From contig CANQHZ010000032.1 in the NCBI GenBank assembly GCA_947623805.1, positions 1-38,222 of the forward strand: a stretch of DNA of 38,222 bases. The letters are read 5' to 3'. Of this stretch, positions 1 through 7,731 are shown piece after piece. Under the pieces are notes generated by a model, which saw nothing but the letters and a program-made list of their open reading frames with translations, had not been told where the DNA came from and did no database searches. The DNA comes from an uncultured Lachnospiraceae bacterium (GTDB taxonomy: Bacteria; Bacillota; Clostridia; Lachnospirales; Lachnospiraceae). Made by a program: the position numbers and the translations under genes. Position 1 is the stretch's first letter. The number at the start of each line of letters is the position of its first letter.

Positions 1-564
1 ATGACTGTGGGTGAAAATATAAGGCGTATTCGTCAGGAACGTGGTCTTACGCAAAAGCAGCTTGGGGAATTAGTAGGCGCAAGCGAAGCATATATTCGTG
101 CATATGAAAGCGGCAGAAGAAATCCTAAACCTTCATCTCTCGAAAAAATAGCAACCGCCTTGGCAGTCAATCCAGAAGTATTGGAAAACTCCGAATTTGA
201 CGGCATAAAGGCTATGCACAGACTTTTTCAGGTATTCCGCCAATATAGCGGGCATCTTTTTGAATGCCAAGATCCAGATGGTAATGATGTCGTTGGAATT
301 TACTTTGACATGTTAAGCCTGATGCGCTCGTGGTTTGAACGCTATGAACAATATATGCAGGAAGTCGAGAAGTGTAATTCAATTAAAGATGTCAAAAAAC
401 GTGGTGAAGCGCTCTTGAAAGCAGAGGCAGATTTTAACCTTTGGATGGATATCTACCCAGAGTCAGAGCCTTGGAGACAGCGGCTTAATCTTCAAAAGAC
501 GCATGATGAGTTTATGGATAGGATTGGGTTGAATCCGAAAGATAGAGTGGAGGACGAAAAGTGA
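1..564 (+). CDS. XRE-family HTH transcriptional regulator
   Basis: This 187-residue protein starts with a Cro/C1-type helix-turn-helix at residues 4-58 (recognition region around GELVGASEAYIRAYESGRR). A helical, acidic and Trp-rich tail of about 120 residues follows that I do not recognise as a catalytic domain. Family knowledge makes it a DNA-binding repressor of its own transcription unit; that role is inferred. The ATG lies on the first base of the window, so its ribosome binding site and promoter are not visible and an upstream start cannot be excluded. Its stop codon overlaps the GTG start of the PIN-like gene by 4 bp, so the two are translationally coupled, as in toxin-antitoxin or island-control modules. 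Its base composition is clearly less AT-rich than the partner gene. Confidence 0.85.
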   Translation: MTVGENIRRIRQERGLTQKQLGELVGASEAYIRAYESGRRNPKPSSLEKIATALAVNPEVLENSEFDGIKAMHRLFQVFRQYSGHLFECQDPDGNDVVGIYFDMLSLMRSWFERYEQYMQEVEKCNSIKDVKKRGEALLKAEADFNLWMDIYPESEPWRQRLNLQKTHDEFMDRIGLNPKDRVEDEK

Positions 565-1397
565 AAATTGGTAATAATATATACAAATTGATTTTCCTAG
601 ATACAAATGCATTAAGGGAAATTGTGACTGACACTAATTCAGCCGGCAAGGGATTTCTACAAAATTTTTTTATTAATACAACTGAATATGCTCCCTGTTT
701 TTCTATTTATAACGTAATTGAACTTGTACCATACGGAGATATATTTGACCAGTTTATTGAGTTCTTTTCTGTCATACCTTGTATATTAACATTTCCAGTA
801 AAATCTATTTTTCAAAAAGAATATGATTGTTATATTACAGGTAGTACATTTCAAATTGATAACAACATAGCCTACGCTTTTTCACCAATATCTTCTGATC
901 AAAATCATGATTGTAAAAAATTTTTTGATAACATTTTGAATAACAAACCTTTAATTCAAACTATACATTCGGAACTTGACAATTTCCCTTCAATAGCAAC
1001 AATCTGGAACAAGAAAAGGGAAAATGCTAAAAAACTATTAAAAACTCTGCAATTACCGTTAAACTTGATAGATGAAAAATTTTACAAATCTCAGGAAAAA
1101 GTGACTGTATTAAAAGATTTGCAGAATTTTAATATCCCTGTCACTTCTAATACCGATATATTTAATCTACCTGCTGCAAGAATGATGGAATATTCACATT
1201 TTTCACGAATTTATTTTACACAGAAAAAAATTATCCCTAATGATGTTATGGATATACAAATTAGTTGCATCGCGCCTTATGTAGATGCTGTTATCACTGA
1301 AAATTTCCAAGCTGATGTGTACAAAAAAGCTAAACGGTTAATACCGCAGCTAAAGAAATTGGAAATATACACTCTAAAAGATATAAGAACGAAATAA
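561..1397 (+). CDS. PIN-like domain protein, putative RNase partner of the XRE regulator
   Basis: This 278-residue protein begins with a beta-strand ending in LDTN (Asp14), as in PIN-domain nucleases. Glu54 lies in a helix-like IYNVIEL segment. The C-terminal part (residues 226-250) has Asp228/Asp231 followed by VDAVITEN with Asp242 and Glu247. That is the usual acidic spacing of a PIN metal site, although the last position is Glu rather than the commoner Asp. At 278 residues it is about twice the length of VapC-type toxins, with an unassigned helical middle (about 60-220). It starts with GTG inside the preceding stop (4-bp overlap). The gene is markedly AT-rich compared with its neighbours, which suggests recent transfer. 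An RNA- or DNA-cutting effector controlled by the XRE protein is inference; a degenerate PIN fold without activity is the alternative. Confidence 0.55.
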   Translation: MKIGNNIYKLIFLDTNALREIVTDTNSAGKGFLQNFFINTTEYAPCFSIYNVIELVPYGDIFDQFIEFFSVIPCILTFPVKSIFQKEYDCYITGSTFQIDNNIAYAFSPISSDQNHDCKKFFDNILNNKPLIQTIHSELDNFPSIATIWNKKRENAKKLLKTLQLPLNLIDEKFYKSQEKVTVLKDLQNFNIPVTSNTDIFNLPAARMMEYSHFSRIYFTQKKIIPNDVMDIQISCIAPYVDAVITENFQADVYKKAKRLIPQLKKLEIYTLKDIRTK

Positions 1398-1403
1398 ATT
1401 TTT

Positions 1404-1421
1404 GTACCCAAATCGTACCCA
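1404..1421. repeat. paired GTACCCA repeats, possible integrase arm sites
   Basis: GTACCCA occurs at 1404-1410 and again at 1415-1421, an 11-bp (one helical turn) spacing. They lie just after the PIN-like gene and about 60-75 bp from the guaA stop codon. Short same-face direct repeats near an island end are typical of tyrosine-integrase arm sites, but no integrase gene is in the window, so the role is inferred. Confidence 0.35.
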
Positions 1422-1433
1422 CCGCCAATTTTA

Positions 1434-1475
1434 AAATCCCCGCAAGCCTTGATTTTTCAAGGTTTGCGAGGATTT
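1434..1475. terminator. bidirectional terminator between the PIN-like gene and guaA
   Basis: Arms AAATCCCCGCAAGCCTTGA (1434-1452) and TCAAGGTTTGCGAGGATTT (1457-1475) form a 19-bp stem with two imperfections and a 4-base T loop. On the minus strand the stem is followed by TTTT, which suits termination of guaA. It also separates convergent transcription from the PIN-like gene. Confidence 0.85.
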
Positions 1476-1481
1476 ACCCTC

Positions 1482-3026
1482 TCACTCAAACTCAATCGTC
1501 CCAGGCGGCTTACTAGTCAGATCATACATCACCCGATTAACCCCCCTGACCTCATTTATAATCCGACTCATCACCCTCTGCAGCACCTCAAGCGGCACCT
1601 CCGCCGCCTCCGCCGTCATAAAGTCCACCGTATTCACAGCCCTAAGCGCCACAGCATAATCATAAGTTCTCTCATCACCCATAACGCCCACCGACCTCAT
1701 ATTGGTCAGCGCCGCAAAATACTGCCCGATGCTCTTATCCAGCCCCGCCTTCGCAATCTCCTCTCTGTAAATCGCATCCGCGTCCTGCACAATCCTTACT
1801 TTTTCCGCAGTCACTTCCCCGATTATCCTTATACCAAGTCCCGGTCCCGGGAACGGCTGACGGAACACCAGCTTCTCCGGTATGCCAAGCTCCAGTCCCG
1901 CCTTTCTCACCTCGTCCTTGAAAAGATTGCGGAGCGGCTCGATAATCTCCTTGAAATCCACGCAGTCAGGCAGCCCTCCGACATTGTGGTGCGACTTAAT
2001 CACAGCCGACTCGCCGCCAAGCCCGCTCTCCACCACGTCGGGATAAATTGTCCCCTGCACGAGGAAATCCACAGCGCCGATTTTCTTTGCCTCCTCCTCG
2101 AAAACGCGGATAAACTCCTCACCGATAATCTTGCGCTTGCGTTCAGGTTCAGTCACGCCCGCAAGCTTTGAATAAAACCTCTCTTGCGCGTTGACGCGGA
2201 TGAAATTAAGCTCATACGGTCCATTCGGTCCGAAAACTTCCTCGACCTCATCACCCTCATTTTTGCGCAAGAGTCCATGGTCTACGAAAACGCACGTAAG
2301 CTGTCCGCCGATTGCCTTGGCAAGCATCACAGCCGCAACGGACGAATCCACGCCGCCCGAAAGCGCACAGAGTACCTTGCCGCCGCCTACCTTTTCGCGT
2401 ATCTCCTTTATGGAATTTTCCACAAACGAATCCATTCTCCAAGTGCCCGCGCAGCCGCATATGCCTCGCACGAAATTGTATAGCATTTTGCTGCCCTCTT
2501 TTGTGTGAAGCACTTCTGGGTGAAACTGTATCGCGTATAGCTTCTTTGCGTCATTTTCAGCCGCCGCTACAGGACAGTCCGCTGTATGCGCGACTATTCT
2601 AAATCCGTCAGCAACCTTTGAAATATAGTCAAAATGGCTCATCCAGCAAATCGTGGTCTCAGACACATCTGCAAAAAGCGGCGAAGTCTTATCCACATAG
2701 ACCTCTGTTTTCCCGTATTCGCGGACAGGCGCTTTTTCCACCTTTCCTCCAAGCACATGCGTCATAAGCTGTGCGCCGTAACACAATCCAAGCACGGGTA
2801 TGCCCAAATCAAAAAGCTCACTCGTGTAAGTCGGCGAATCAGCCTCATAGCAGCTGTTCGGTCCGCCTGTCAAGATGATTCCCTTAGGGTTCATCGCCTT
2901 TATCTGCTCAATATCGGTCTTATACGAATATATCTCACAATAAACATTACATTCCCTGACGCGCCTTGCGACAAGCTGGTTGTACTGTCCCCCAAAATCA
3001 ATAACTATTACCTTTTCCTGATTCAT
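1482..3026 (-). CDS. guaA: GMP synthase (glutamine-hydrolysing)
   Basis: This cytoplasmic enzyme converts XMP, glutamine and ATP to GMP in purine synthesis. All three domains are present in 514 residues, the usual length. The N-terminal class I amidotransferase has nucleophile Cys82 in LGLCYGAQ and His169/Glu171 in FHPE. The ATP pyrophosphatase domain has the SGGVDS loop at 223-228. The C-terminal dimerisation domain includes [13 protein letters not shown] and ends PPGTIEFE. An AGGAG box about 10 bases upstream supports the ATG at 3026. It lies 35 bp downstream of the membrane-protein gene on the same strand. No guanine riboswitch is visible in that gap, so guaA either shares that transcript or has a promoter inside the upstream gene. 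The 3' end of guaA is a recognised insertion site for genomic islands, which fits the accessory genes beyond its stop. Confidence 0.98.
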   Translation of the reverse strand: MNQEKVIVIDFGGQYNQLVARRVRECNVYCEIYSYKTDIEQIKAMNPKGIILTGGPNSCYEADSPTYTSELFDLGIPVLGLCYGAQLMTHVLGGKVEKAPVREYGKTEVYVDKTSPLFADVSETTICWMSHFDYISKVADGFRIVAHTADCPVAAAENDAKKLYAIQFHPEVLHTKEGSKMLYNFVRGICGCAGTWRMDSFVENSIKEIREKVGGGKVLCALSGGVDSSVAAVMLAKAIGGQLTCVFVDHGLLRKNEGDEVEEVFGPNGPYELNFIRVNAQERFYSKLAGVTEPERKRKIIGEEFIRVFEEEAKKIGAVDFLVQGTIYPDVVESGLGGESAVIKSHHNVGGLPDCVDFKEIIEPLRNLFKDEVRKAGLELGIPEKLVFRQPFPGPGLGIRIIGEVTAEKVRIVQDADAIYREEIAKAGLDKSIGQYFAALTNMRSVGVMGDERTYDYAVALRAVNTVDFMTAEAAEVPLEVLQRVMSRIINEVRGVNRVMYDLTSKPPGTIEFE

Positions 3027-3061
3027 TCCTTAACTCTCCTATACATAATACTAACTGTTTC

Positions 3062-4666
3062 TTAATACTCATCTGCGCCATCATAAACGATATCCTCAAA
3101 TCCATTATCAGTTTCTACTATTTTTCTAATCTCTCCTGTCAAAGTATCATATACCATAGCACCAGCTAAATCATACATATTCCATGACATTGCATTTTCG
3201 ACATCTATAAGAACCGCAAATCTTTTTCCCTTTTCATATGCAATATTTTTTATGATTTCCTTATCTACCCATTCATATATACCCCGCCCAAAAATCAAAT
3301 TTATATAACCCCTAACTGATACATTCTCTATGCCAATAACAGAATCATTATAATTTTCATTTATATACTCCGCAAGCATCAAATTTTCGTTTCTATAATC
3401 AGCCTGCCATATATATGTTTCATCAGTCATGTATGCCTTTAAATTAAGTACTCCCGCAATTACTGCCAATGACATAATAATTGCCATAACATATGTTTTT
3501 CTTTTACAAGTTTCTATTAGCTGTCTAGACAACTCACATACCAACAAAGATAGTAAAAAACCTGCTTTCATTCTGTCGTAAGTATAAGATATCGCATGCT
3601 CTTTCATCAATATATTTTCTATCAGAAAAAACAATAACAAAAACATTAATATACCCTTTTTCAATTCAATACTCTGTTTTTGTGCAATATTCCATATAAT
3701 AAGCACAATCATCAACACCCATATATACAAAAAAGATTTTAAGTATCCTGAAAAAAGGTCTATTAAATGTGCAGAGTTGGCAATATTTCTTGCCATAAAT
3801 CTACTCTTAAGCGTTGCCATAAAAATTTTTGCATCAACGCGCAACAAATAGTGAATTGTAAATAAGCCAAAGGATGATACTGTAATTAAACCTAGAATGA
3901 TGGCATTTATAACCCCTCGTTTTATATTTCTCTTATACGCAATTATTATCTCAGCAAAAGCAAATCCGACATTTGCAACATAGCCTGTCCATTCAATATA
4001 CGGATTAATCAATGCCAATATGTAAAATGCTATTCTAGCCGTCTTTGAATTTGTTTCCTTTAGATTATAAAATGCCATTACCTGTGCCAAAAGAGTAACC
4101 TGCATAATTGACTGATGCCAATACACAATTCCCATTCCATGTAGCAACTCAGGCGTAAGAACATATGTCACTACCCCCGCCACAGCCAAAAAATACTTAT
4201 TAGGCAGCTTACTATATATTTGAATAATAAAAAGCGTCCATAATACTGCTGAAATAGCAAATAGTACAGTATTAAAAGCATAAAGAGATTTCTCACACAC
4301 AGGCAAATTAAATATCTTCATAAATAACCATGGCGCAAAATACCCCGCTGGTGAAAATGATGTGTAATAGTAATTCCCTTTTTCATCAGGTATGGTTGCT
4401 CCCCAAGAAATGTTTTTGTCATTTTCATTTCCCAAACTTACTATTGGTAAAAATAAATGCTGTGTTATAGGCGTTTCATTGTATGCCTCTATAGTTAACA
4501 GTGTGTGCCATGTAGCATCCGAACATTTATAATTAATTTCTCCAGAGCGGTATTTTAGCGCTGATATTATTATAACAAAAACAGTTACAGTTATAATTAT
4601 TATTTGCTTATTATACCCCCCCCCTGTATTTAAATGTTTTTTTATCACTTTCATTTGATTATCCAC
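3062..4666 (-). CDS. polytopic membrane protein, GT-C glycosyltransferase-like
   Basis: This 534-residue protein has a cytoplasmic N-terminus of about 20 residues, a first membrane segment at 21-37, then a large outside loop containing CSDATWH (Asp near 50). About eight to nine further hydrophobic segments lie between about 115 and 420, followed by a soluble C-terminal domain of about 110 residues. One TM, an acidic outer loop, many TMs and a soluble tail is the layout of GT-C enzymes that move sugars from lipid-linked donors, but I see no family-specific motif, so the function is inferred. The gene is AT-rich against its neighbours. Codons 15-17 (three Gly) sit in an uninterrupted run of nine G, so a one-base slip would abolish the protein before its first TM. 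The start is the ATG preceded by AAGGGG; an internal ATG at codon 5 is possible. It has its own promoter. Confidence 0.75.
   Translation of the reverse strand: MDNQMKVIKKHLNTGGGYNKQIIIITVTVFVIIISALKYRSGEINYKCSDATWHTLLTIEAYNETPITQHLFLPIVSLGNENDKNISWGATIPDEKGNYYYTSFSPAGYFAPWLFMKIFNLPVCEKSLYAFNTVLFAISAVLWTLFIIQIYSKLPNKYFLAVAGVVTYVLTPELLHGMGIVYWHQSIMQVTLLAQVMAFYNLKETNSKTARIAFYILALINPYIEWTGYVANVGFAFAEIIIAYKRNIKRGVINAIILGLITVSSFGLFTIHYLLRVDAKIFMATLKSRFMARNIANSAHLIDLFSGYLKSFLYIWVLMIVLIIWNIAQKQSIELKKGILMFLLLFFLIENILMKEHAISYTYDRMKAGFLLSLLVCELSRQLIETCKRKTYVMAIIMSLAVIAGVLNLKAYMTDETYIWQADYRNENLMLAEYINENYNDSVIGIENVSVRGYINLIFGRGIYEWVDKEIIKNIAYEKGKRFAVLIDVENAMSWNMYDLAGAMVYDTLTGEIRKIVETDNGFEDIVYDGADEY
4616..4624 (-). 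repeat. G9 homopolymer tract inside the 5' coding region
   Basis: Nine consecutive C on the plus strand (nine G in the coding strand) encode Gly15-Gly17 of the membrane protein, upstream of its first TM segment. In the length given, the frame is open. A change of one base would put the remaining 500 codons out of frame, and no in-frame Met follows for about 90 codons. Such tracts act as phase-variation switches in other bacteria; activity here is inferred. Confidence 0.6.
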
Positions 4667-4713
4667 GCCCCTTTTATTGTAATTTATCTCTACTTTAATG
4701 CATCTTAAATTTG

Positions 4714-4742
4714 ATTATATTACACAAAATCAGCCAAGACAA
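4714..4742 (-). promoter_or_regulatory. sigma-A promoter for the GT-C-like membrane protein
   Basis: On the minus strand, TTGTCT (4737-4742) and a perfect TATAAT (4714-4719) are separated by 17 bp. Transcription would begin near 4707, giving a leader of about 40 bases before the ATG at 4666. Confidence 0.65.
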
Positions 4743-4849
4743 CAATTATTCTCAATTTTTGACTTAAACCTTTACCAAACAACGGAAAACACGCCCTGCA
4801 AGTTTTTATTGTCATAAATAAAATTTTTTTATTTTTATAATAAACCTGC

Positions 4850-4878
4850 TTTAAACTCACATTATTATATGATATACT
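4850..4878 (+). promoter_or_regulatory. promoter for the DJ-1/PfpI gene
   Basis: TTTAAA (4850-4855), a 17-bp spacer and TATACT (4873-4878) preceded by TGA, an extended -10. The start site would be near 4885. The ATG at 4931 is preceded by AGGAGA at 4919-4924. Confidence 0.55.
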
Positions 4879-4930
4879 TTAAAAACATTCCGCTAAAATT
4901 TATAAAAACAGTAAAAACAGGAGAACCACT

Positions 4931-5497
4931 ATGAAAAAAATTTTGTGTTACATATACGAGCAAATGGCTGATTTTGAGATTACGCTGCTGCTGCATCGGC
5001 TTCGCAATACTGGCGGCTATAATATTGTGTCAGTCTCAGAAAGCTGCCAGCCGCTCACGGCACAGTCCGGTCTCCATTACCACGCAGATAAGCCCATTAA
5101 TGAAATCACAGATATAACAGAGTACGAAGCGCTTTTGATACCAGGCGGTCCTATAAATAACGAACAAAACTCCATATGTCCGATTATCAGGGAAATGCTG
5201 TCAGCCGAAAAGCTTGTCGGCGCTATCTGCTTTGCACCGCAGTTTTTAGGGCGTGCGGGCGTGCTTGAGCATTACAAATTTACTACCTCATGCTCTAAGG
5301 ATAAGCTCTTGCAGCTTGGCGAGGCGGATCCCTTTAATTGGTCAAACTATGTAATGCAGCGCGTTGTATCAGACCGCAACCTCATTACCGCGCAGGGCTA
5401 TGCATTTGTGGATTTTGCCAGTGCCGTCTGCAATCGGCTTAATGTTTTTGCAAACGCCGAACAGGAATATCAGCAGCTTGGCAGAATTAAAGAATAA
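4931..5497 (+). CDS. DJ-1/PfpI family protein
   Basis: This 188-residue, single-domain protein has the class I glutamine-amidotransferase-like fold. An acidic residue near the N-terminus (Glu15 in ADFEITLL), the PGGP turn (71-74) and the nucleophile-elbow motif GAICFAPQFLG with Cys100 match the DJ-1/PfpI superfamily. Members include deglycase or chaperone-like proteins, cysteine peptidases and isonitrile hydratases, and the sequence does not single out one of these. It is monocistronic: its own promoter lies upstream and a hairpin follows directly after the stop codon. The start has AGGAGA six bases upstream. A role in stress or small-molecule detoxification is the usual guess for such genes, not something shown here. 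Confidence 0.85.
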   Translation: MKKILCYIYEQMADFEITLLLHRLRNTGGYNIVSVSESCQPLTAQSGLHYHADKPINEITDITEYEALLIPGGPINNEQNSICPIIREMLSAEKLVGAICFAPQFLGRAGVLEHYKFTTSCSKDKLLQLGEADPFNWSNYVMQRVVSDRNLITAQGYAFVDFASAVCNRLNVFANAEQEYQQLGRIKE

Positions 5498-5526
5498 CGG
5501 GCTGCCGCGTTTGTCACGGCAACCCG
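5498..5526. terminator. hairpin between convergent genes
   Basis: CGGG-C-TGCCG (5498-5507) pairs with CGGCA-A-CCCG (5517-5526), leaving one internal mismatch and a nine-base loop. It begins at the first base after the DJ-1-type stop and ends 8 bp before the merR-type stop. No strong T run follows on the plus strand; the minus side has TTATTCTTT. Confidence 0.55.
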
Positions 5527-5534
5527 CCAATTAC

Positions 5535-6401
5535 CTATTCCTTCCTATTATAAAACGCCTCCACAGCCCGCGCAAAAAATTTCGAGAATCCTTCCCCATA
5601 AATTGCATCCATTTCAGCCTGAAGCTCCTTATTTTCGCCATACACCTTTGCAATTTCCAGCATCAGCCCGCTTACGTCTTCCATCTGATAAAGCTGTTTT
5701 GCGACAAAATCATACTCCCCGATAAGCTCCTTCACCGCAAAAGAATTTACCTCTGCATCCTCCGCCGTCATTTTCCGCGCTATTTTTTTATTGATTTCCC
5801 CAAGCCGTTTCTGGTACGCTGTCACGACATCAAGCCCCATGCCTTTCTGCCTTGTCTTATCCATAAACTCCTTTTTGCCCCCATACCACTCAACCAGCTT
5901 TGCAAACTCCTTCTGCACCTTCGCCGTGCCTGCATTTTTCAGGAAATTTTCCTTAAACGCCTCCATGCTTCCATAATAATCAACAAATACCTGCCTTTGT
6001 CCGTCGCTCATGCCTTCGACTATCGTGTCATACATCAAGCGGATTTCCGTTCCGTCAAATACCGTAAAGTCTATACTGTTTTCTCCTTTCAAAATATTGT
6101 CAATGCTTGCAATCAGCCGCTCCATGCGCTCCTTCTTTTCCACAAGCATCTTCCTCTGCATCTGCAGAATTTGGTTTCTGTCAAGCGCAGGATTTTCCAA
6201 AACCGCCTTGATTTCCTTTAGGGGAATGTCAAACTCACGGAAAAACAATATCTGCCGTAATGTTTCAAGTGCTTTATCGTCATAAAGCCTGTATCCCGCC
6301 TCACTCTTTGCCGTCGGGCAAAGCAGCCCGATTTCATCATAGTAATGAAGCGTGCGCACGCTGATACCCGTGAGCTTAGCGATTTCCTTTATAGTCCTCA
6401 T
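5535..6401 (-). CDS. MerR-family regulator with TipAS-like effector domain
   Basis: Residues 1-70 form the MerR winged HTH (TIKEIAKLTGISVRTLHYYDEIGLL, then GYRLYDD), 75-115 the dimerising coiled coil, and about 140-285 an alpha-helical domain of TipAS type. TipAL-type proteins sense peptide antibiotics or other amphipathic drugs and activate promoters with unusually long spacers. At 288 residues the length fits that class. The ATG at 6401 has GGAGGG upstream. No efflux or resistance gene is encoded beside it on the same strand, so the visible target is its own promoter, which has exactly the expected 19-bp spacing. The ligand cannot be read from the sequence. Confidence 0.9.
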   Translation of the reverse strand: MRTIKEIAKLTGISVRTLHYYDEIGLLCPTAKSEAGYRLYDDKALETLRQILFFREFDIPLKEIKAVLENPALDRNQILQMQRKMLVEKKERMERLIASIDNILKGENSIDFTVFDGTEIRLMYDTIVEGMSDGQRQVFVDYYGSMEAFKENFLKNAGTAKVQKEFAKLVEWYGGKKEFMDKTRQKGMGLDVVTAYQKRLGEINKKIARKMTAEDAEVNSFAVKELIGEYDFVAKQLYQMEDVSGLMLEIAKVYGENKELQAEMDAIYGEGFSKFFARAVEAFYNRKE

Positions 6402-6447
6402 TTGATTTTTCCCTCCTGCTATTTAAAAAGCTGTTCTTGACAAAACC

Positions 6448-6478
6448 AATATACGCTATAACGCAGCGTAAAGGTCAA
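6448..6478 (-). promoter_or_regulatory. MerR-type autoregulated promoter and operator
   Basis: Minus-strand TTGACC (6473-6478) and TATATT (6448-6453) are 19 bp apart rather than 17. The spacer contains the dyad ACGC-T-GCGT (6461-6469). An overlong spacer holding the operator is the signature of MerR-family control, so the regulator at 5535-6401 probably activates itself. Confidence 0.75.
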
Positions 6479-6628
6479 AAGTTTTTTTGAAAAAATTTAA
6501 CGCAAAAACGCGAAGTCCCTCAAAAACTCCGCGCAGACTTGCAAATCAATATAAAAAGCAGACACACAAAATTTATCTTTTAATTTTTCTTGCAATTTTT
6601 CTAAAATTATGATATATAATAATTAAAG

Positions 6629-6671
6629 AAGGACGTTCCTCTGCCCATATTGGCGGGGGGGCAACGTCCTT
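6629..6671 (-). terminator. terminator of the small nuclease gene
   Basis: AAGGACGTT (6629-6637) and AACGTCCTT (6663-6671) are perfect 9-bp arms, with inner GCCC/GGGC pairing. The right arm includes the stop codon of the gene ending at 6670. On the minus strand the hairpin is followed by CTTTAATTATT. The loop contains a G7 run (6655-6661, plus strand). Confidence 0.65.
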
Positions 6672-7155
6672 ACTTTTTGTATCTCAATACTTTTTTCAGA
6701 TTGTCTCCTGTCTTTATCAATATATCTATTTGTTCCATTCTCACACGTTTAAAACGACTGGAAAGTATTTTTTCCAAAGTCTCTATATCAACCTCGCCTA
6801 CAAGCTCTAATATAACACCTCCTGGGTTCTCAATAATCTGTTTCGCTGCTGTCCGCAGTGCACTGTCAGCCGCCTTTGCAGAAGAAATACTTTTCAACTC
6901 CCACGCTTTCCCATTCCAAATATAATCAGGTGTTTTCTTTCCACAATCGGATGCCTCCTGCAAAAGGGTAATATCACCGCCTAATGTACTATATAGCCAA
7001 ATTCCAATAGCTGTTTCTTTCCTATGATTTTTGATACTATATCCAGCTGAATATATAAATGTTCCTTTGTTTGGAGTTGCATTTTCCAAATAACATTCTG
7101 TCACATTTTGTATTTTCATGCTGTTAATTGTAACATCTGAAAATAATTTTTTCAA
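6670..7155 (-). CDS. CdiA C-terminal-like PD-(D/E)xK nuclease domain protein
   Basis: This 161-residue protein contains PDYIWNGKAWELKS, with Asp77, Glu86 and Lys88 in PD-x8-ExK spacing. A helix with AAKQ (Gln107) and a GGVILEL strand follow, and the preceding segment reads GGDITLLQEASDCGKKT. This order matches the CdiA_C-type (PF18451-like) tRNA nuclease domains that occur at the ends of polymorphic toxins and some phage head proteins. Here it stands alone without secretion or pre-toxin modules. The only start for full length is a TTG at 7155 with no convincing ribosome binding site; an ATG at codon 13 (7119) is also weakly preceded. It may be an orphan toxin module or a remnant of a longer gene. 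No immunity gene is evident beside it. Confidence 0.55.
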   Translation of the reverse strand: MKKLFSDVTINSMKIQNVTECYLENATPNKGTFIYSAGYSIKNHRKETAIGIWLYSTLGGDITLLQEASDCGKKTPDYIWNGKAWELKSISSAKAADSALRTAAKQIIENPGGVILELVGEVDIETLEKILSSRFKRVRMEQIDILIKTGDNLKKVLRYKK

Positions 7156-7178
7156 TACTGATTTTTCGTTTCACCAAT

Positions 7179-7214
7179 GCCTTTTCAAGCCTATCACTTC
7201 TGCCTTTTCAAGCC
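7179..7214. repeat. 14-bp direct repeat, 22-bp period, upstream of the nuclease gene
   Basis: TGCCTTTTCAAGCC occurs at 7179-7192 and 7201-7214. The repeats lie 25-60 bp upstream of the TTG start of the nuclease gene (minus strand). They could be regulator sites spaced two helical turns apart, or the trace of coding repeats in a longer ancestral toxin gene. Confidence 0.5.
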
Positions 7215-7299
7215 AAAAATCTAAAAACCTTAACTAATTCTCCATAATGCACATAAACAGCCAAAATAATATCAGGCATTTTACGACACATGTGTCATT

Positions 7300-7713
7300 T
7301 TACATCACCATAACCAATGTCCCTGCCGCAATCAGCACAGTACCGATAGCCGACTTCGGCGTAAAGCTCTCATGTAGAAATACAAACGCAAGTATCAGCG
7401 TGATAACCACGCTCAGCTTGTCAATCGGCACTACCTTTGAAACCTCGCCAAGCTGAATTGCGCGGTAATAGCACAGCCATGACGCGCCTGTCGCCAAGCC
7501 CGACAGTATCAGAAACGCCCAGCTTTTTTTGCTTATTTCCATTATGCCGCTCTGCGCGTTTGTCGCAAAGACTATCGCCCAAGCCATTATCAGCACCACA
7601 AACGTGCGGATTGCCGTCGCCAGATTGGAATTTACGCCCTCAATGCCGATTTTTGCAAGTATCGACGTAAGTGCCGCGAACACAGCGGACAAAAAAGCAA
7701 GTAACATCCACAT
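7300..7713 (-). CDS. EamA/DMT-family small transporter subunit
   Basis: The protein of about 137 residues is hydrophobic, with four to five TM segments, and carries the single EamA repeat: WMLLAFLSAVFAALTSILAKIGI at the start, and PIDKLSVVITLILAFVFLHE then IGTVLIAAGTLVMV at the end. Ordinary drug/metabolite transporters have two such repeats in about 300 residues; half-size members work as dimers, so this is not necessarily a fragment. I place the start at the ATG at 7713, which has GGGG seven bases upstream; a longer frame begins at an ATG at 7731 with no ribosome binding site. The substrate is unknown. It is divergent from the thiamine operon but outside the riboswitch transcript, so thiamine-linked transport is possible but unsupported. 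Confidence 0.85.
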   Translation of the reverse strand: MWMLLAFLSAVFAALTSILAKIGIEGVNSNLATAIRTFVVLIMAWAIVFATNAQSGIMEISKKSWAFLILSGLATGASWLCYYRAIQLGEVSKVVPIDKLSVVITLILAFVFLHESFTPKSAIGTVLIAAGTLVMVM

Positions 7714-7731
7714 ATTTTTACCCCATTTCAT

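Noticed and set aside
1449-2171. Long plus-strand open frame over guaA
   Set aside because: It is the antisense shadow of guaA, with His/Arg-rich composition and no ribosome binding site.
6601-6628. Plus-strand TATAAT near 6615 ahead of the 6629-6671 hairpin, as a small RNA gene
   Set aside because: The -35 spacing is poor (19 bp to TTGCAA) and the hairpin is well explained as terminator of the minus-strand gene.
7285-7296. Perfect palindrome GACACATGTGTC just after the EamA stop
   Set aside because: No promoter is positioned on it and it has no T run, so neither an operator nor a terminator can be supported.
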